NCBI GenBank assembly: GCA_046154545.1
Contig: JBJXGC010000055.1
Coordinates: 1 to 12,143 of the forward strand
DNA: 12,143 nt
Direction of reading: 5' to 3'
From: JBJXGC01 sp046154545
GTDB taxonomy: Bacteria; Chloroflexota; Dehalococcoidia; Tepidiformales; Tepidiformaceae
Each line of letters starts with the position of its first letter. The stretch's first letter is position 1. Positions 6,738 through 11,904 of this stretch are shown piece by piece. The position numbers and the translations under genes are program-made. The notes under the pieces are model-generated. The model had not been told where the DNA came from, ran no database searches, and was given only the letters and a program-made list of their open reading frames with translations.

Positions 6738-7529
6738 ATGTTTACCACACGCTCCGCACTCACCATCTCGGCCGCCGCGCTCGGCCTCCTTGCTGCCGCG
6801 TGCGGCGGCGACGGTAAAGCGTCGCCTACCACGTTCACCGGTCAGGTCGTCGTGGATGGCACGCCGGCCGCCTCGGCTACCGCCGCCGCCACGAGTTCTC
6901 CGGCCGCCACCGCACCCGCGACCGCCACTCGGCCAGCAACGCAAGCTACGGCGGCCAGCACCCAACCCGCCGCCACGCCGACCCAAGCCGGACCCCTCAC
7001 CCTCACCCCGTCCCAGACCGAGGGGCCGTACTACCCGCCCACCAAGCCCGCGGACCGGGACAACGACCTGACCGTCGTGAAGGGAGGCAGTGGCACTGCG
7101 GGCGGCGACGTGCTGGTGCTCAACGGCACGCTGCTGAACAAAGACGGGAAGCCCGTCGCGGGCGCCACGGTCGAGATCTGGCAGGTCGATAAGAACGGCG
7201 TCTATCTTCACCCGCAGCAGCCAGAGGCCCAGCGCGACAAGGCCTTCCAGTCCTACGGCGAGAGCGTCACTGACGCCTCTGGCGCCTGGAGCTTCCGCAC
7301 GATCGAGCCGCCCGCCTACGAAGGCCGGCCCAAGCACATCCACCTGAAGGTGCGCATCGACGGCAACGAGGTGCTGACCAGTCAGATCTACTTCGAGGGC
7401 GACCCGCTGCTCGCGAACGACGGCGTGTCGCGCAACAGCAATGTCTCGCTGATGACGGTCAAGGTGGAGGCCACGACGGAGGGCGCCAAGCAGGTGAAGA
7501 AGGCGTCCTGGCGGATCGTCATCTCCTGA
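6738..7529 (+). CDS. Lipoprotein with intradiol ring-cleavage dioxygenase-like domain
   Basis: This encodes 263 residues. A lipoprotein signal ends in L-A-A-A-Cys22, followed by an Ala/Thr/Pro/Ser-rich spacer (about 42-84) and then a domain of the intradiol dioxygenase fold (about 86-263). Family landmarks are TEGPYYPP (94-101), EIWQVDKNGVY (146-156) and RPKHIHLKV (197-205). The four non-haem Fe(III) ligands of the family, two Tyr and two His, map to Tyr156, Tyr194, His200 and His202, all present, with Arg197 in its usual place. The enzyme would therefore sit outside the cytoplasmic membrane and could open catechol-type rings, though extracytoplasmic members of this family have poorly known substrates. 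The start at 6738 gives the clean signal peptide; GTG at 6681 would bury it. No ribosome site is obvious before either. Confidence 0.85.
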   Translation: MFTTRSALTISAAALGLLAAACGGDGKASPTTFTGQVVVDGTPAASATAAATSSPAATAPATATRPATQATAASTQPAATPTQAGPLTLTPSQTEGPYYPPTKPADRDNDLTVVKGGSGTAGGDVLVLNGTLLNKDGKPVAGATVEIWQVDKNGVYLHPQQPEAQRDKAFQSYGESVTDASGAWSFRTIEPPAYEGRPKHIHLKVRIDGNEVLTSQIYFEGDPLLANDGVSRNSNVSLMTVKVEATTEGAKQVKKASWRIVIS

Positions 7530-7604
7530 GCCTCCCGGCCTTTTCGCGACCACGGACGGTGCAGCGGACCGGTGAACGGCGCTCGCTGTCGCTCCGGCGC
7601 ATGC

Positions 7605-7610
7605 TATGAT
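7605..7610 (+). promoter_or_regulatory. Candidate -10 box giving a leaderless antitoxin mRNA
   Basis: TATGAT ends 6 nt before the ATG at 7617, so transcription would begin at or next to the start codon. There is no ribosome binding site, consistent with a leaderless message. No recognisable -35 box is present. Confidence 0.4.
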
Positions 7611-7616
7611 CGGTCT

Positions 7617-7814
7617 ATGCCAGCCACGCTGAAGGACGAAGCCAAGGCGGTGATAGACCGCCTGCCCGAAGACGCGACCTGGGACGATGTGCTTTACGCC
7701 ATCGAATTCCGGCGGGCCGTCGAGCGCGGCCTCGCCGATAGCCGCGCCGGCCGCGTCGTGAGCCTCGATGAAGTGCTTCGAACCGTGGGCCTTGATGAAC
7801 GTTTTCTGGACTGA
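7617..7814 (+). CDS. Antitoxin of a RelE/ParE-type toxin-antitoxin pair
   Basis: This encodes a 65-residue acidic protein, predicted helical: 'AVIDRLPEDATWDDVLYAIEFRRAVERGLADSRAG' followed by 'VVSLDEVL'. This pattern is familiar from small antitoxins encoded directly before RelE/ParE toxins. The N-terminal half probably dimerises or binds DNA and the C-terminal half wraps the toxin, by analogy with the class. Its last 20 nt overlap the toxin gene, which implies coupled translation and co-regulation. The ATG at 7617 is preferred over the upstream in-frame ATG at 7572, because the extra residues are Cys/Arg-rich and a -10 box sits right before 7617. The identification depends heavily on the neighbouring toxin. 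Confidence 0.75.
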   Translation: MPATLKDEAKAVIDRLPEDATWDDVLYAIEFRRAVERGLADSRAGRVVSLDEVLRTVGLDERFLD

Positions 7815-8076
7815 GGAGGCTCACGACGACTTTGCGCGCATCTTTCGCGACCTGACCGGCCTCTCTCCCGCGTCCGGCCTGGACTTCGCCAGGCAGGTCG
7901 TACGCAGTGCCCGCCGCCTGGCAGACTTCCCTGACTCGGGACGGATCGTCCCCGAGTTCGAATCCTGCCTCATCCGTGAGGTCATCGTCGGGCGCTATCG
8001 CCTGGTGTACGAGCGCTTCCCCGACCGGATTGAGGTCATCGCGGTCCATCCCGCTGCCTTGCCCTTCGGCCGCTGA
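7795..8076 (+). CDS. RelE/ParE superfamily toxin
   Basis: This encodes a 93-residue protein with the compact RelE/ParE layout. An N-terminal strand (MNVFWTEEA) is followed by helices (about 8-45), the 'LADFPDSGRIVPEF' turn (42-55), then the beta hairpins 'IREVIVGRYRLVYERF' (60-75) and 'IEVIAVHPAALPFGR' (79-93). Arg61, Arg68, Tyr72 and the C-terminal His/Arg region are the kind of residues used by this family. Whether it is a ribosome-dependent RNase or a gyrase poison cannot be told from sequence. ATG 7795 is chosen because ParE-type proteins start directly with the first strand; ATG 7768 would add nine residues. It overlaps the antitoxin gene by 20 nt and ends 5 bp from the convergent CoA transferase 2 gene. 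Confidence 0.82.
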   Translation: MNVFWTEEAHDDFARIFRDLTGLSPASGLDFARQVVRSARRLADFPDSGRIVPEFESCLIREVIVGRYRLVYERFPDRIEVIAVHPAALPFGR

Positions 8077-8081
8077 CGCGG

Positions 8082-9287
8082 TTAGTCGCCTCTCGTCCCC
8101 AGCACGCCAGCAGCGGCCAGGCCCTGGACCTTCGCCGCATCCATCCCGAGTTCCGCGCCGAGGACCTCCGCCGTGTGCTGGCCCAAGAGGGGCGCCGCCA
8201 CGACCTTCACGTCGGAGTTGCTCAGGCGCACGACCGGGCCGGGCAGGCGCACCGCGCCCCGCTCCGGGTGGTCGATGGTGATGATTGCGCCGCGCGCCTT
8301 CAGATGCTTGTCGTCGAAGATGTCGTTCGTGTCGTAGGTGGCGCTCGAGGGCACGTCCCGCGCCCCGAGGTGCTCCATCGCCTCGAACTTCGTGCGCTGG
8401 CGCGTCCATTTCGAGATCTCCTCGATCAGCGCCGCCGCATTCGCGGCGCGGGCGGGCCAGCTGTCGAAGCGTTCGTCCGCGGCGAGGTCGGGCCGGTCGA
8501 TGGCCATCACCAGGGAGTCCCACATGCGGTCGGTCACGCACATGATGAAGACATAATCGTTCGAGCCGCCGGGAGTGCAGGGGAAGGTCCACATCGTCGG
8601 CCCGAGGCCGAGGCCGCTCCGGGGGATTGGGTTCGGGTCGTGGCGCTCGCGGGTGGACATCTGCATCTTCATGAAGTTGACCATCGTCTCCTGCATGGAG
8701 ATCTCGACGACCTGGCCCTTGCCGGTGCGCAGCTTCTCGACGTAGGCGGCGATCGTGCCCATGGCGGCGTGCATGCCGGTGCCGGTGTCCCCGTGCGTCG
8801 CCCCGGGGCGCATCGGTGGGCCGTCCTTCTCGCCCGTGACGCTGAAGCCGCCGCCCGCCGCCTGGGCGACCCAGTCGAACGACTTGAAGCCCGCATAGGG
8901 GCCGGTCGTACCGAAGCCCTTGACCGTGCAGTAGATGATGGCCGGGTTCGCCGCCTTCAAGACGTCGTACCCCAGGCCGAGCTTCTCCATCGTCCCCAGG
9001 GTGAAGTTCTCGACGACGGCATCGACCTTCGGCACCAGCTGGAGAAAGAGATCGCGTCCTTCCGGCGCCTCGAGGTCGATGGCCACGCTCTTCTTGTTGC
9101 TGTTGAAGGAGAGGAAGTAGAGGCCGTCGCGGGGGTCCGGTGAACTCGACCGCCGTCCCGGGTCGCCACGTCCGGGCTTCTCGACCTTGTAGACGGTCGC
9201 GCCCAACCAGGCGAGGTACTGGGTACTGGTCGTGCCGGCCTCGTACTGGGTGAGGTCGAGTACTTTCATGCCATCGAGTGCGGCCAT
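8082..9287 (-). CDS. Family III CoA transferase (CaiB/BaiF type), copy 2
   Basis: This encodes a 401-residue paralogue of the enzyme encoded at 3090-4304; by eye well over half of the residues are identical along the whole length. The catalytic Asp is Asp167 (in GATHGDTGTG), and the same YEAGTT loop replaces the usual QAGP. The start is clear: GGAGGG lies 6 nt before the ATG. Unlike copy 1 it has no methyltransferase behind it and instead converges on the toxin-antitoxin pair. A divergent DUF1579-like gene begins 79 bp upstream and may share its control region. Substrate unknown. Differences cluster at residues 45-53 (Arg/Ser/Pro-rich in this copy) and in the C-terminal third, so the two copies may differ in acyl group. 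Confidence 0.9.
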   Translation of the reverse strand: MAALDGMKVLDLTQYEAGTTSTQYLAWLGATVYKVEKPGRGDPGRRSSSPDPRDGLYFLSFNSNKKSVAIDLEAPEGRDLFLQLVPKVDAVVENFTLGTMEKLGLGYDVLKAANPAIIYCTVKGFGTTGPYAGFKSFDWVAQAAGGGFSVTGEKDGPPMRPGATHGDTGTGMHAAMGTIAAYVEKLRTGKGQVVEISMQETMVNFMKMQMSTRERHDPNPIPRSGLGLGPTMWTFPCTPGGSNDYVFIMCVTDRMWDSLVMAIDRPDLAADERFDSWPARAANAAALIEEISKWTRQRTKFEAMEHLGARDVPSSATYDTNDIFDDKHLKARGAIITIDHPERGAVRLPGPVVRLSNSDVKVVAAPLLGQHTAEVLGAELGMDAAKVQGLAAAGVLGTRGD

Positions 9288-9316
9288 GGGTTCCCTCCGG
9301 GGATGCGGATTGCGCT

Positions 9317-9322
9317 AGTCTA
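9317..9322 (-). promoter_or_regulatory. Probable -10 box of CoA transferase 2
   Basis: TAGACT within GCGTAGACT on the minus strand. The hexamer ends 29 nt before the ATG at 9287, identical in sequence and distance to the element before CoA transferase 1. The flanking DNA is otherwise different, which favours functional conservation. Confidence 0.45.
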
Positions 9323-9366
9323 CGCGCGCGGGCTCGCCCGTCGATACCGGGGCAGGGAGGTTCAGG

Positions 9367-9816
9367 ATGGCTATCCCCGGCGCGTTCGCAACGCTCAGCG
9401 GGAAATGGACTGGTACGAAGGCGGTTATCGAACCGGACGAACCCCGTCACGAGGGCCCCTGCGGCGCCACCGTCGGCGAAGCCATGCAGGGCCAGTTCCT
9501 CGAGCTCCGGTACGACTGGTCCTACGAAGGGACGCCCCAGTCCGGCGTCCTCCTGCTCGGCATGAGTGATGAGGCGGCGAAGGCGGCCTGGTTCGACTCC
9601 TGGCACAACGCCCATACCTGGATGACGCTCACGGGGACACTCGCTTCGCCGTCTTCCGTGGACTTGCGCGGCAGCTACCCGGTCGATGGCGGCCCGGACT
9701 GGGGCTGGCGCGTGGTCCTGACGGCTGGCGCCGACGCCATCTCGGTCGACATGTACAACGTCACGCCCGAGGGCGAGGAGATGATCGGTGTGGAGATCCG
9801 GCTAGGCCGCGCGTAG
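9367..9816 (+). CDS. DUF1579-like protein
   Basis: This encodes a 149-residue soluble protein without signal peptide. It has an N-terminal 'LSGKWTGTKAV' strand, a central 'GQFLELRYDWSYEGTPQSGVLLLG' section (42-65) and a 'WFDSWHNAH' motif (75-83), followed by alternating strands up to 'EMIGVEIRLGRA'. This layout matches small DUF1579-type, lipocalin-like beta-barrel proteins, whose biochemical role is not established. Ligand binding is inference from the fold. The start is supported by GGGAGG about 6 nt upstream of the ATG. It is divergent from CoA transferase 2 across a 79-bp gap. A strong hairpin overlaps its stop codon. Confidence 0.75.
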   Translation: MAIPGAFATLSGKWTGTKAVIEPDEPRHEGPCGATVGEAMQGQFLELRYDWSYEGTPQSGVLLLGMSDEAAKAAWFDSWHNAHTWMTLTGTLASPSSVDLRGSYPVDGGPDWGWRVVLTAGADAISVDMYNVTPEGEEMIGVEIRLGRA

Positions 9817-9822
9817 CGGCCT
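9804..9822 (+). terminator. Hairpin overlapping the stop codon of the DUF1579-like gene
   Basis: AGGCCGC (9804-9810) and GCGGCCT (9816-9822) form a perfect 7-bp GC-rich stem with loop GCGTA, which includes part of the TAG stop. It lies in the 20-bp gap to the convergent vapC gene. No U-tract follows, so it may be a weak or bidirectional terminator. Confidence 0.4.
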
Positions 9823-9836
9823 GCGACCGGCGCGGC

Positions 9837-10253
9837 TTACAGGAAGGGGTTCTCGATGCGGACGCCTTCGATGACCTGTCCGTGTTGGAGGTCTTCGGTG
9901 AGGAGCCGCGTGCACCCTGCCTGCAGGGCCGCCGCAATGATGAGGCAGTCCCAGAATGACAGCTGGTGGCTGCGACGCAACTGGAGAGCCCGTTCGAACA
10001 GGGCCGGCGAAGGCATCACCTGCCAGAGTGGTTCCAGCACGTCCCGAAGAAGTGCCTCAGCATCCGAGGGCGTCGGCCCGTGCGCGAGCTTCCCGACAAG
10101 GACGTTCAAGGTCTCCTGCACGACCTGGTAGCTGATGACGGCGCCCGAGGCGAAGCCGGCGGCGACCACGCGCGCTGCGATCGATCGCTTGCGATCGTCG
10201 GTATCGTCCACGAGGTAGACGAACACGTTCGAGTCGATGAAGTCAGCGTTCAT
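9837..10253 (-). CDS. vapC: PIN-domain toxin VapC, copy 1
   Basis: This encodes a 138-residue PIN-domain ribonuclease toxin. The conserved acidic residues are in place: Asp7 (in FIDSNVF), Glu47 (in VVQETLNVL), Asp102 (in SFWDCLIIAAAL) and the Glu120/Asp121 pair (in LLTEDLQHG). They coordinate Mg2+ or Mn2+ for RNA cleavage in this family; VapC targets are usually tRNA or rRNA, but the target here is unknown. Its start overlaps the antitoxin gene by 11 nt. The protein is a close paralogue of the toxin at 11133-11558, with active-site residues at identical positions and near-identical C-terminal 28 residues (GCTRLLTEDLQHGQ.IEG.R.ENPF). Confidence 0.92.
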   Translation of the reverse strand: MNADFIDSNVFVYLVDDTDDRKRSIAARVVAAGFASGAVISYQVVQETLNVLVGKLAHGPTPSDAEALLRDVLEPLWQVMPSPALFERALQLRRSHQLSFWDCLIIAAALQAGCTRLLTEDLQHGQVIEGVRIENPFL

Positions 10254-10467
10254 TCATCTCCTCGCGTGTGAACTTTCGCCCACCGGTCCGGACGTAGGTC
10301 TGCAGTCTCGCGATCGTGTCCATCGCACGTTGCGCCCGGTCAACGGGCTCTGCGTAGTCTGTCAGCCAGCGCCGGAACTCCTCGTTGAGCGTCGTCTGCT
10401 TCGCTCGCGCCCGCTCGCGAGCGGCTTCGATGGTCCTTTCTTCGGCACTGAAGGTGATGTTCCTCAC
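10243..10467 (-). CDS. vapB: VapB-type antitoxin, copy 1
   Basis: This encodes a 74-residue antitoxin. The N-terminal strand VRNITFSAEE followed by the helices 'TIEAARERAR' and 'TTLNEEFRRWLTDYA' suggests a ribbon-helix-helix DNA-binding dimer. The basic C-terminal tail (LQTYVRTGGRKFTREEMNER) should bind VapC. The start is GTG at 10467: GGAGG lies 5 nt upstream, and this makes it exactly as long as its paralogue at 11548-11772. A longer GTG start at 10482 would include the ribosome site in the coding region. It overlaps vapC by 11 nt, the same as in the second module. The operator candidate GTGTACAC lies upstream. Confidence 0.88.
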   Translation of the reverse strand: MRNITFSAEERTIEAARERARAKQTTLNEEFRRWLTDYAEPVDRAQRAMDTIARLQTYVRTGGRKFTREEMNER

Positions 10468-10485
10468 GGCGACCTCCACCACTCA

Positions 10486-10504
10486 AGTGTACACGAGCCT
10501 CGTG
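10486..10504 (-). promoter_or_regulatory. vapBC-1 promoter/operator candidate
   Basis: The palindrome GTGTACAC (10487-10494) overlaps the minus-strand -10-like hexamer TACACT (10486-10491). It runs into a second inverted repeat, CACGAG-C-CTCGTG (10492-10504). VapB-VapC complexes normally repress their own promoter by binding such sites. The same octamer sits at the same distance (19 nt from -10 hexamer edge to start codon) in the second vapBC module. Confidence 0.5.
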
Positions 10505-10546
10505 CGTCCGCCGTGTCGCCCGACCTCTGGAGTGAGCGCCTGCGCG

Positions 10547-10552
10547 TATACT
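10547..10552 (+). promoter_or_regulatory. Candidate -10 box of the selenoprotein gene
   Basis: TATACT matches the -10 consensus well. Transcription would start near 10559, giving a leader of about 27 nt that includes GGAGGGG before the ATG at 10586. No good -35 is visible. The site is about 55 bp from the divergent vapBC-1 promoter. Confidence 0.4.
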
Positions 10553-10585
10553 CTCGCCAACTCAGCCAGTCCTCGGAGGGGAGAT

Positions 10586-11131
10586 ATGCCACGCATCACG
10601 GAAACCGGCGGCATGACCGGCTTTGGCGGCGTCTACGCCCAGCGCCCCGAACTCTGGAAGGCGTTCCAGTTCCATTACGGCGCCCTCTGGGAGTACAGCA
10701 CCCTGGACGCCACCACCAAGGACCTCCTCCGCCTCAAGTCGGCGAACATTAACGGGTGCCGCTACTGAATCCCTTCGCGTGCTGCCGCGGCGCGGCAGGA
10801 AGGGATGGACGAAACGATGGTGGCCAAGATCCACGACTTCCGCGAGTCTGACCTTGCGGAGAAGACGAAGTGGGCGCTCGATTTCGCCGAACGGTGGCTC
10901 CTTGAACGCGCGACGACGATCGACGACGCCTTCATCGCGGGGATGAAGGAACACTGGACGGAGCCCCAGATCGTCGAGATCGCGATCGGGCTCGGCAGCT
11001 GGGAGACCTACCACAAGTTCAACAACGCCTTCGCCATCGACCCGCCGGTCGATGGCATCTACGAGACGGGCAAGCCCACGGTGCCGCGCGAGATGAAGCA
11101 CCACCTCGAAGGCCTCGGGCTGGAGGCGTAG
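10586..11131 (+). CDS. Predicted selenoprotein: AhpD-like / carboxymuconolactone decarboxylase family, UGA-encoded Sec61
   Basis: Read through one in-frame UGA (10766-10768), this encodes 181 residues, normal for carboxymuconolactone decarboxylase/AhpD-like proteins. These are all-helical and use a CxxC redox pair (thiol peroxidase or disulfide chemistry). Before the UGA are 'YAQRPELWKAFQFHYGALWEYSTLD' and 'LLRLKSANINGCRY' (47-60). After it, IPSR-AAAARQEG fits the family's 'CxxCxxxR..xAR..G' helix with correct spacing (Cys58, Sec61, Arg65, Arg70, Gly73). The C-terminal part 'LDFAERWLLERATTIDDAFIAGMKEHWTEPQIVEIAIGLGSWETYHKFNNAF' is the usual family ending. Thus UGA stands exactly where the resolving or attacking second Cys belongs. 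GGAGGGG precedes the ATG by about 5 nt, and a SECIS-like hairpin follows the UGA. A nonsense-mutated pseudogene is the alternative, made unlikely by position and hairpin. Selenocysteine insertion genes (selA, selB, selC, selD) are not in the window. Confidence 0.88.
10769..10806 (+). promoter_or_regulatory. Bacterial SECIS element for Sec61
   Basis: Directly after the UGA, ATCCCTTC (10769-10776) pairs with GAAGGGAT (10799-10806), 8 perfect bp. After a 5-nt 5' bulge (GCGTG, 10777-10781), CTGCCGC (10782-10788) pairs with GCGGCAG (10792-10798), 7 perfect bp closing the tri-loop GGC (10789-10791). Twenty nt lie between the UGA and the loop. Bacterial SECIS elements are coding-region hairpins just 3' of UGA with a conserved G in the first two loop positions, bound by SelB. 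All these criteria are met. The element encodes residues 62-74 at the same time. Confidence 0.85.
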
Positions 11132-11132
11132 C

Positions 11133-11558
11133 TCACGAGAGGTCGCGGAAAGGGTTTTCGACCCGCAGGCCCTCGATGGTCTGCCCGTGTTGGAGGTCCT
11201 CGGTGAGCAGCCGCGTGCAGCCCGCGTCGAGCGCGGCGGCGACGATGAGGGCGTCCCAGAAGGAGAAGCGATACCGCTCCTGAAGCGCGAGCGCGCGAGA
11301 GTACAGTTCGGGCGTGGGCCGCGATTTCCAGAACGGGAGGAGCGTCTCGCGAAAGAACTCCTCTGCCTGAGAGCGAGACAACGGCGCCGGGATCTTCGTG
11401 GTGACGACCCTGAGCGTTTCCTGAATCACCTGGTGACTGATAGTGGCGTCCGATAACGAAGCAGCCCGCACGATCTGCTCTGCCCGGTCGCGCTTGGCCA
11501 CGTTCACGTCGTCGAAGAGGTAGATGAACGCGTTGGAGTCGATGAAGTCATCGCTCAT
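11133..11558 (-). CDS. vapC: PIN-domain toxin VapC, copy 2
   Basis: This encodes a 141-residue PIN-domain RNase toxin, paralogous to the one at 9837-10253. Asp7 (FIDSNAF), Glu47 (VIQETLRVV), Asp102 (SFWDALIVAAAL) and Glu120/Asp121 (LLTEDLQHG) form the metal-binding acidic cluster. It ends with three extra residues (after ENPFR) compared with copy 1. The middle (residues 52-95) is the most diverged part, which may alter antitoxin pairing or RNA target and so reduce cross-talk; that is inference. It overlaps its antitoxin gene by 11 nt and ends a single base from the convergent selenoprotein gene's stop codon, leaving no room for a separate terminator. Confidence 0.92.
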   Translation of the reverse strand: MSDDFIDSNAFIYLFDDVNVAKRDRAEQIVRAASLSDATISHQVIQETLRVVTTKIPAPLSRSQAEEFFRETLLPFWKSRPTPELYSRALALQERYRFSFWDALIVAAALDAGCTRLLTEDLQHGQTIEGLRVENPFRDLS

Positions 11559-11772
11559 TGCGTTCCTCCCGGGTGAATCGCCGCCCTCCTGTACTGGCGC
11601 TCGTTTGCAGACGATGGATCACGCTCATCATCCGTTCGCTGCGCGCTTCCTGATTGGCGTACTCTCGTAGCCAGCGGCGGAACTCCTCGTTCAGGGTGGT
11701 GCCCGAGGCACGGGCGCGCGCGCGCGCCGCCTCGATGTCCGATCCCTCAGCGCTGAGGGTAACGTTCTTCAT
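11548..11772 (-). CDS. vapB: VapB-type antitoxin, copy 2
   Basis: This encodes a 74-residue antitoxin with the same design as copy 1. MKNVTLSAEG forms a beta strand, 'DIEAARARARASGTTLNEEFRRWLREYA' forms the helical DNA-binding part, and LQTSASTGGRRFTREERNER is the toxin-binding tail. The segment TTLNEEFRRWL and the last 14 residues are nearly unchanged between the two copies. ATG 11772 is preferred to GTG 11775, because AAGGTG lies 7 nt before the ATG and this gives the same length as the paralogue. Autorepression through the upstream GTGTACAC site is likely by analogy with the family. Confidence 0.9.
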   Translation of the reverse strand: MKNVTLSAEGSDIEAARARARASGTTLNEEFRRWLREYANQEARSERMMSVIHRLQTSASTGGRRFTREERNER

Positions 11773-11788
11773 CACGAATCACCTTATT

Positions 11789-11817
11789 GCAGTGTACACG
11801 GCTCGCAGTGCGCACTG
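11789..11817 (-). promoter_or_regulatory. vapBC-2 promoter/operator candidate
   Basis: GTGTACAC (11792-11799) overlaps a minus-strand -10-like TACACT (11791-11796). A perfect 12-bp palindrome CAGTGCGCACTG lies at 11806-11817. The two form a direct repeat of the pattern GCAGTGNNCAC 16 bp apart (11789 and 11805), suitable for two antitoxin dimers on roughly opposite sides of the helix. Confidence 0.5.
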
Positions 11818-11892
11818 AAAGTGCCCGGACGTCGCAGGGTCTCACGGTCAACAACCGCTTCGATGGCAGGAGCACGCCAGCTGACTCGCTGG

Positions 11893-11898
11893 TAGCAT
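11893..11898 (+). promoter_or_regulatory. Candidate -10 box before the PPOX gene
   Basis: TAGCAT (TANNNT) ends 6 nt before the GTG at 11905. As with the antitoxin at 7617, there is no ribosome site and the transcript would start at the initiation codon, suggesting a leaderless mRNA. Confidence 0.3.
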
Positions 11899-11904
11899 CC
11901 ACCC

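Noticed and set aside
7615..9615. 666-residue minus-strand open frame
   Set aside because: It overlaps CoA transferase 2 in another frame and runs antisense to the toxin-antitoxin pair. The translation is Arg/Gly/Pro/His-rich with no domain.
10766..10804. Reading the UGA as a true stop with a second gene starting at 10805
   Set aside because: The two frames are in register, together match one protein family without gap, and the UGA sits on a catalytic Cys position followed by a SECIS-like hairpin. The ATG at 10805 also has its start inside that hairpin. A pseudogene remains formally possible.
6738..11131. A beta-ketoadipate-type aromatic degradation cluster (intradiol dioxygenase, CoA transferase, carboxymuconolactone decarboxylase)
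   Set aside because: The names fit but the details do not: the dioxygenase is an exported lipoprotein, the CoA transferases belong to family III rather than the family I pathway enzymes, the decarboxylase-family protein has a redox CxxU motif, and the genes are on different strands separated by toxin-antitoxin modules.
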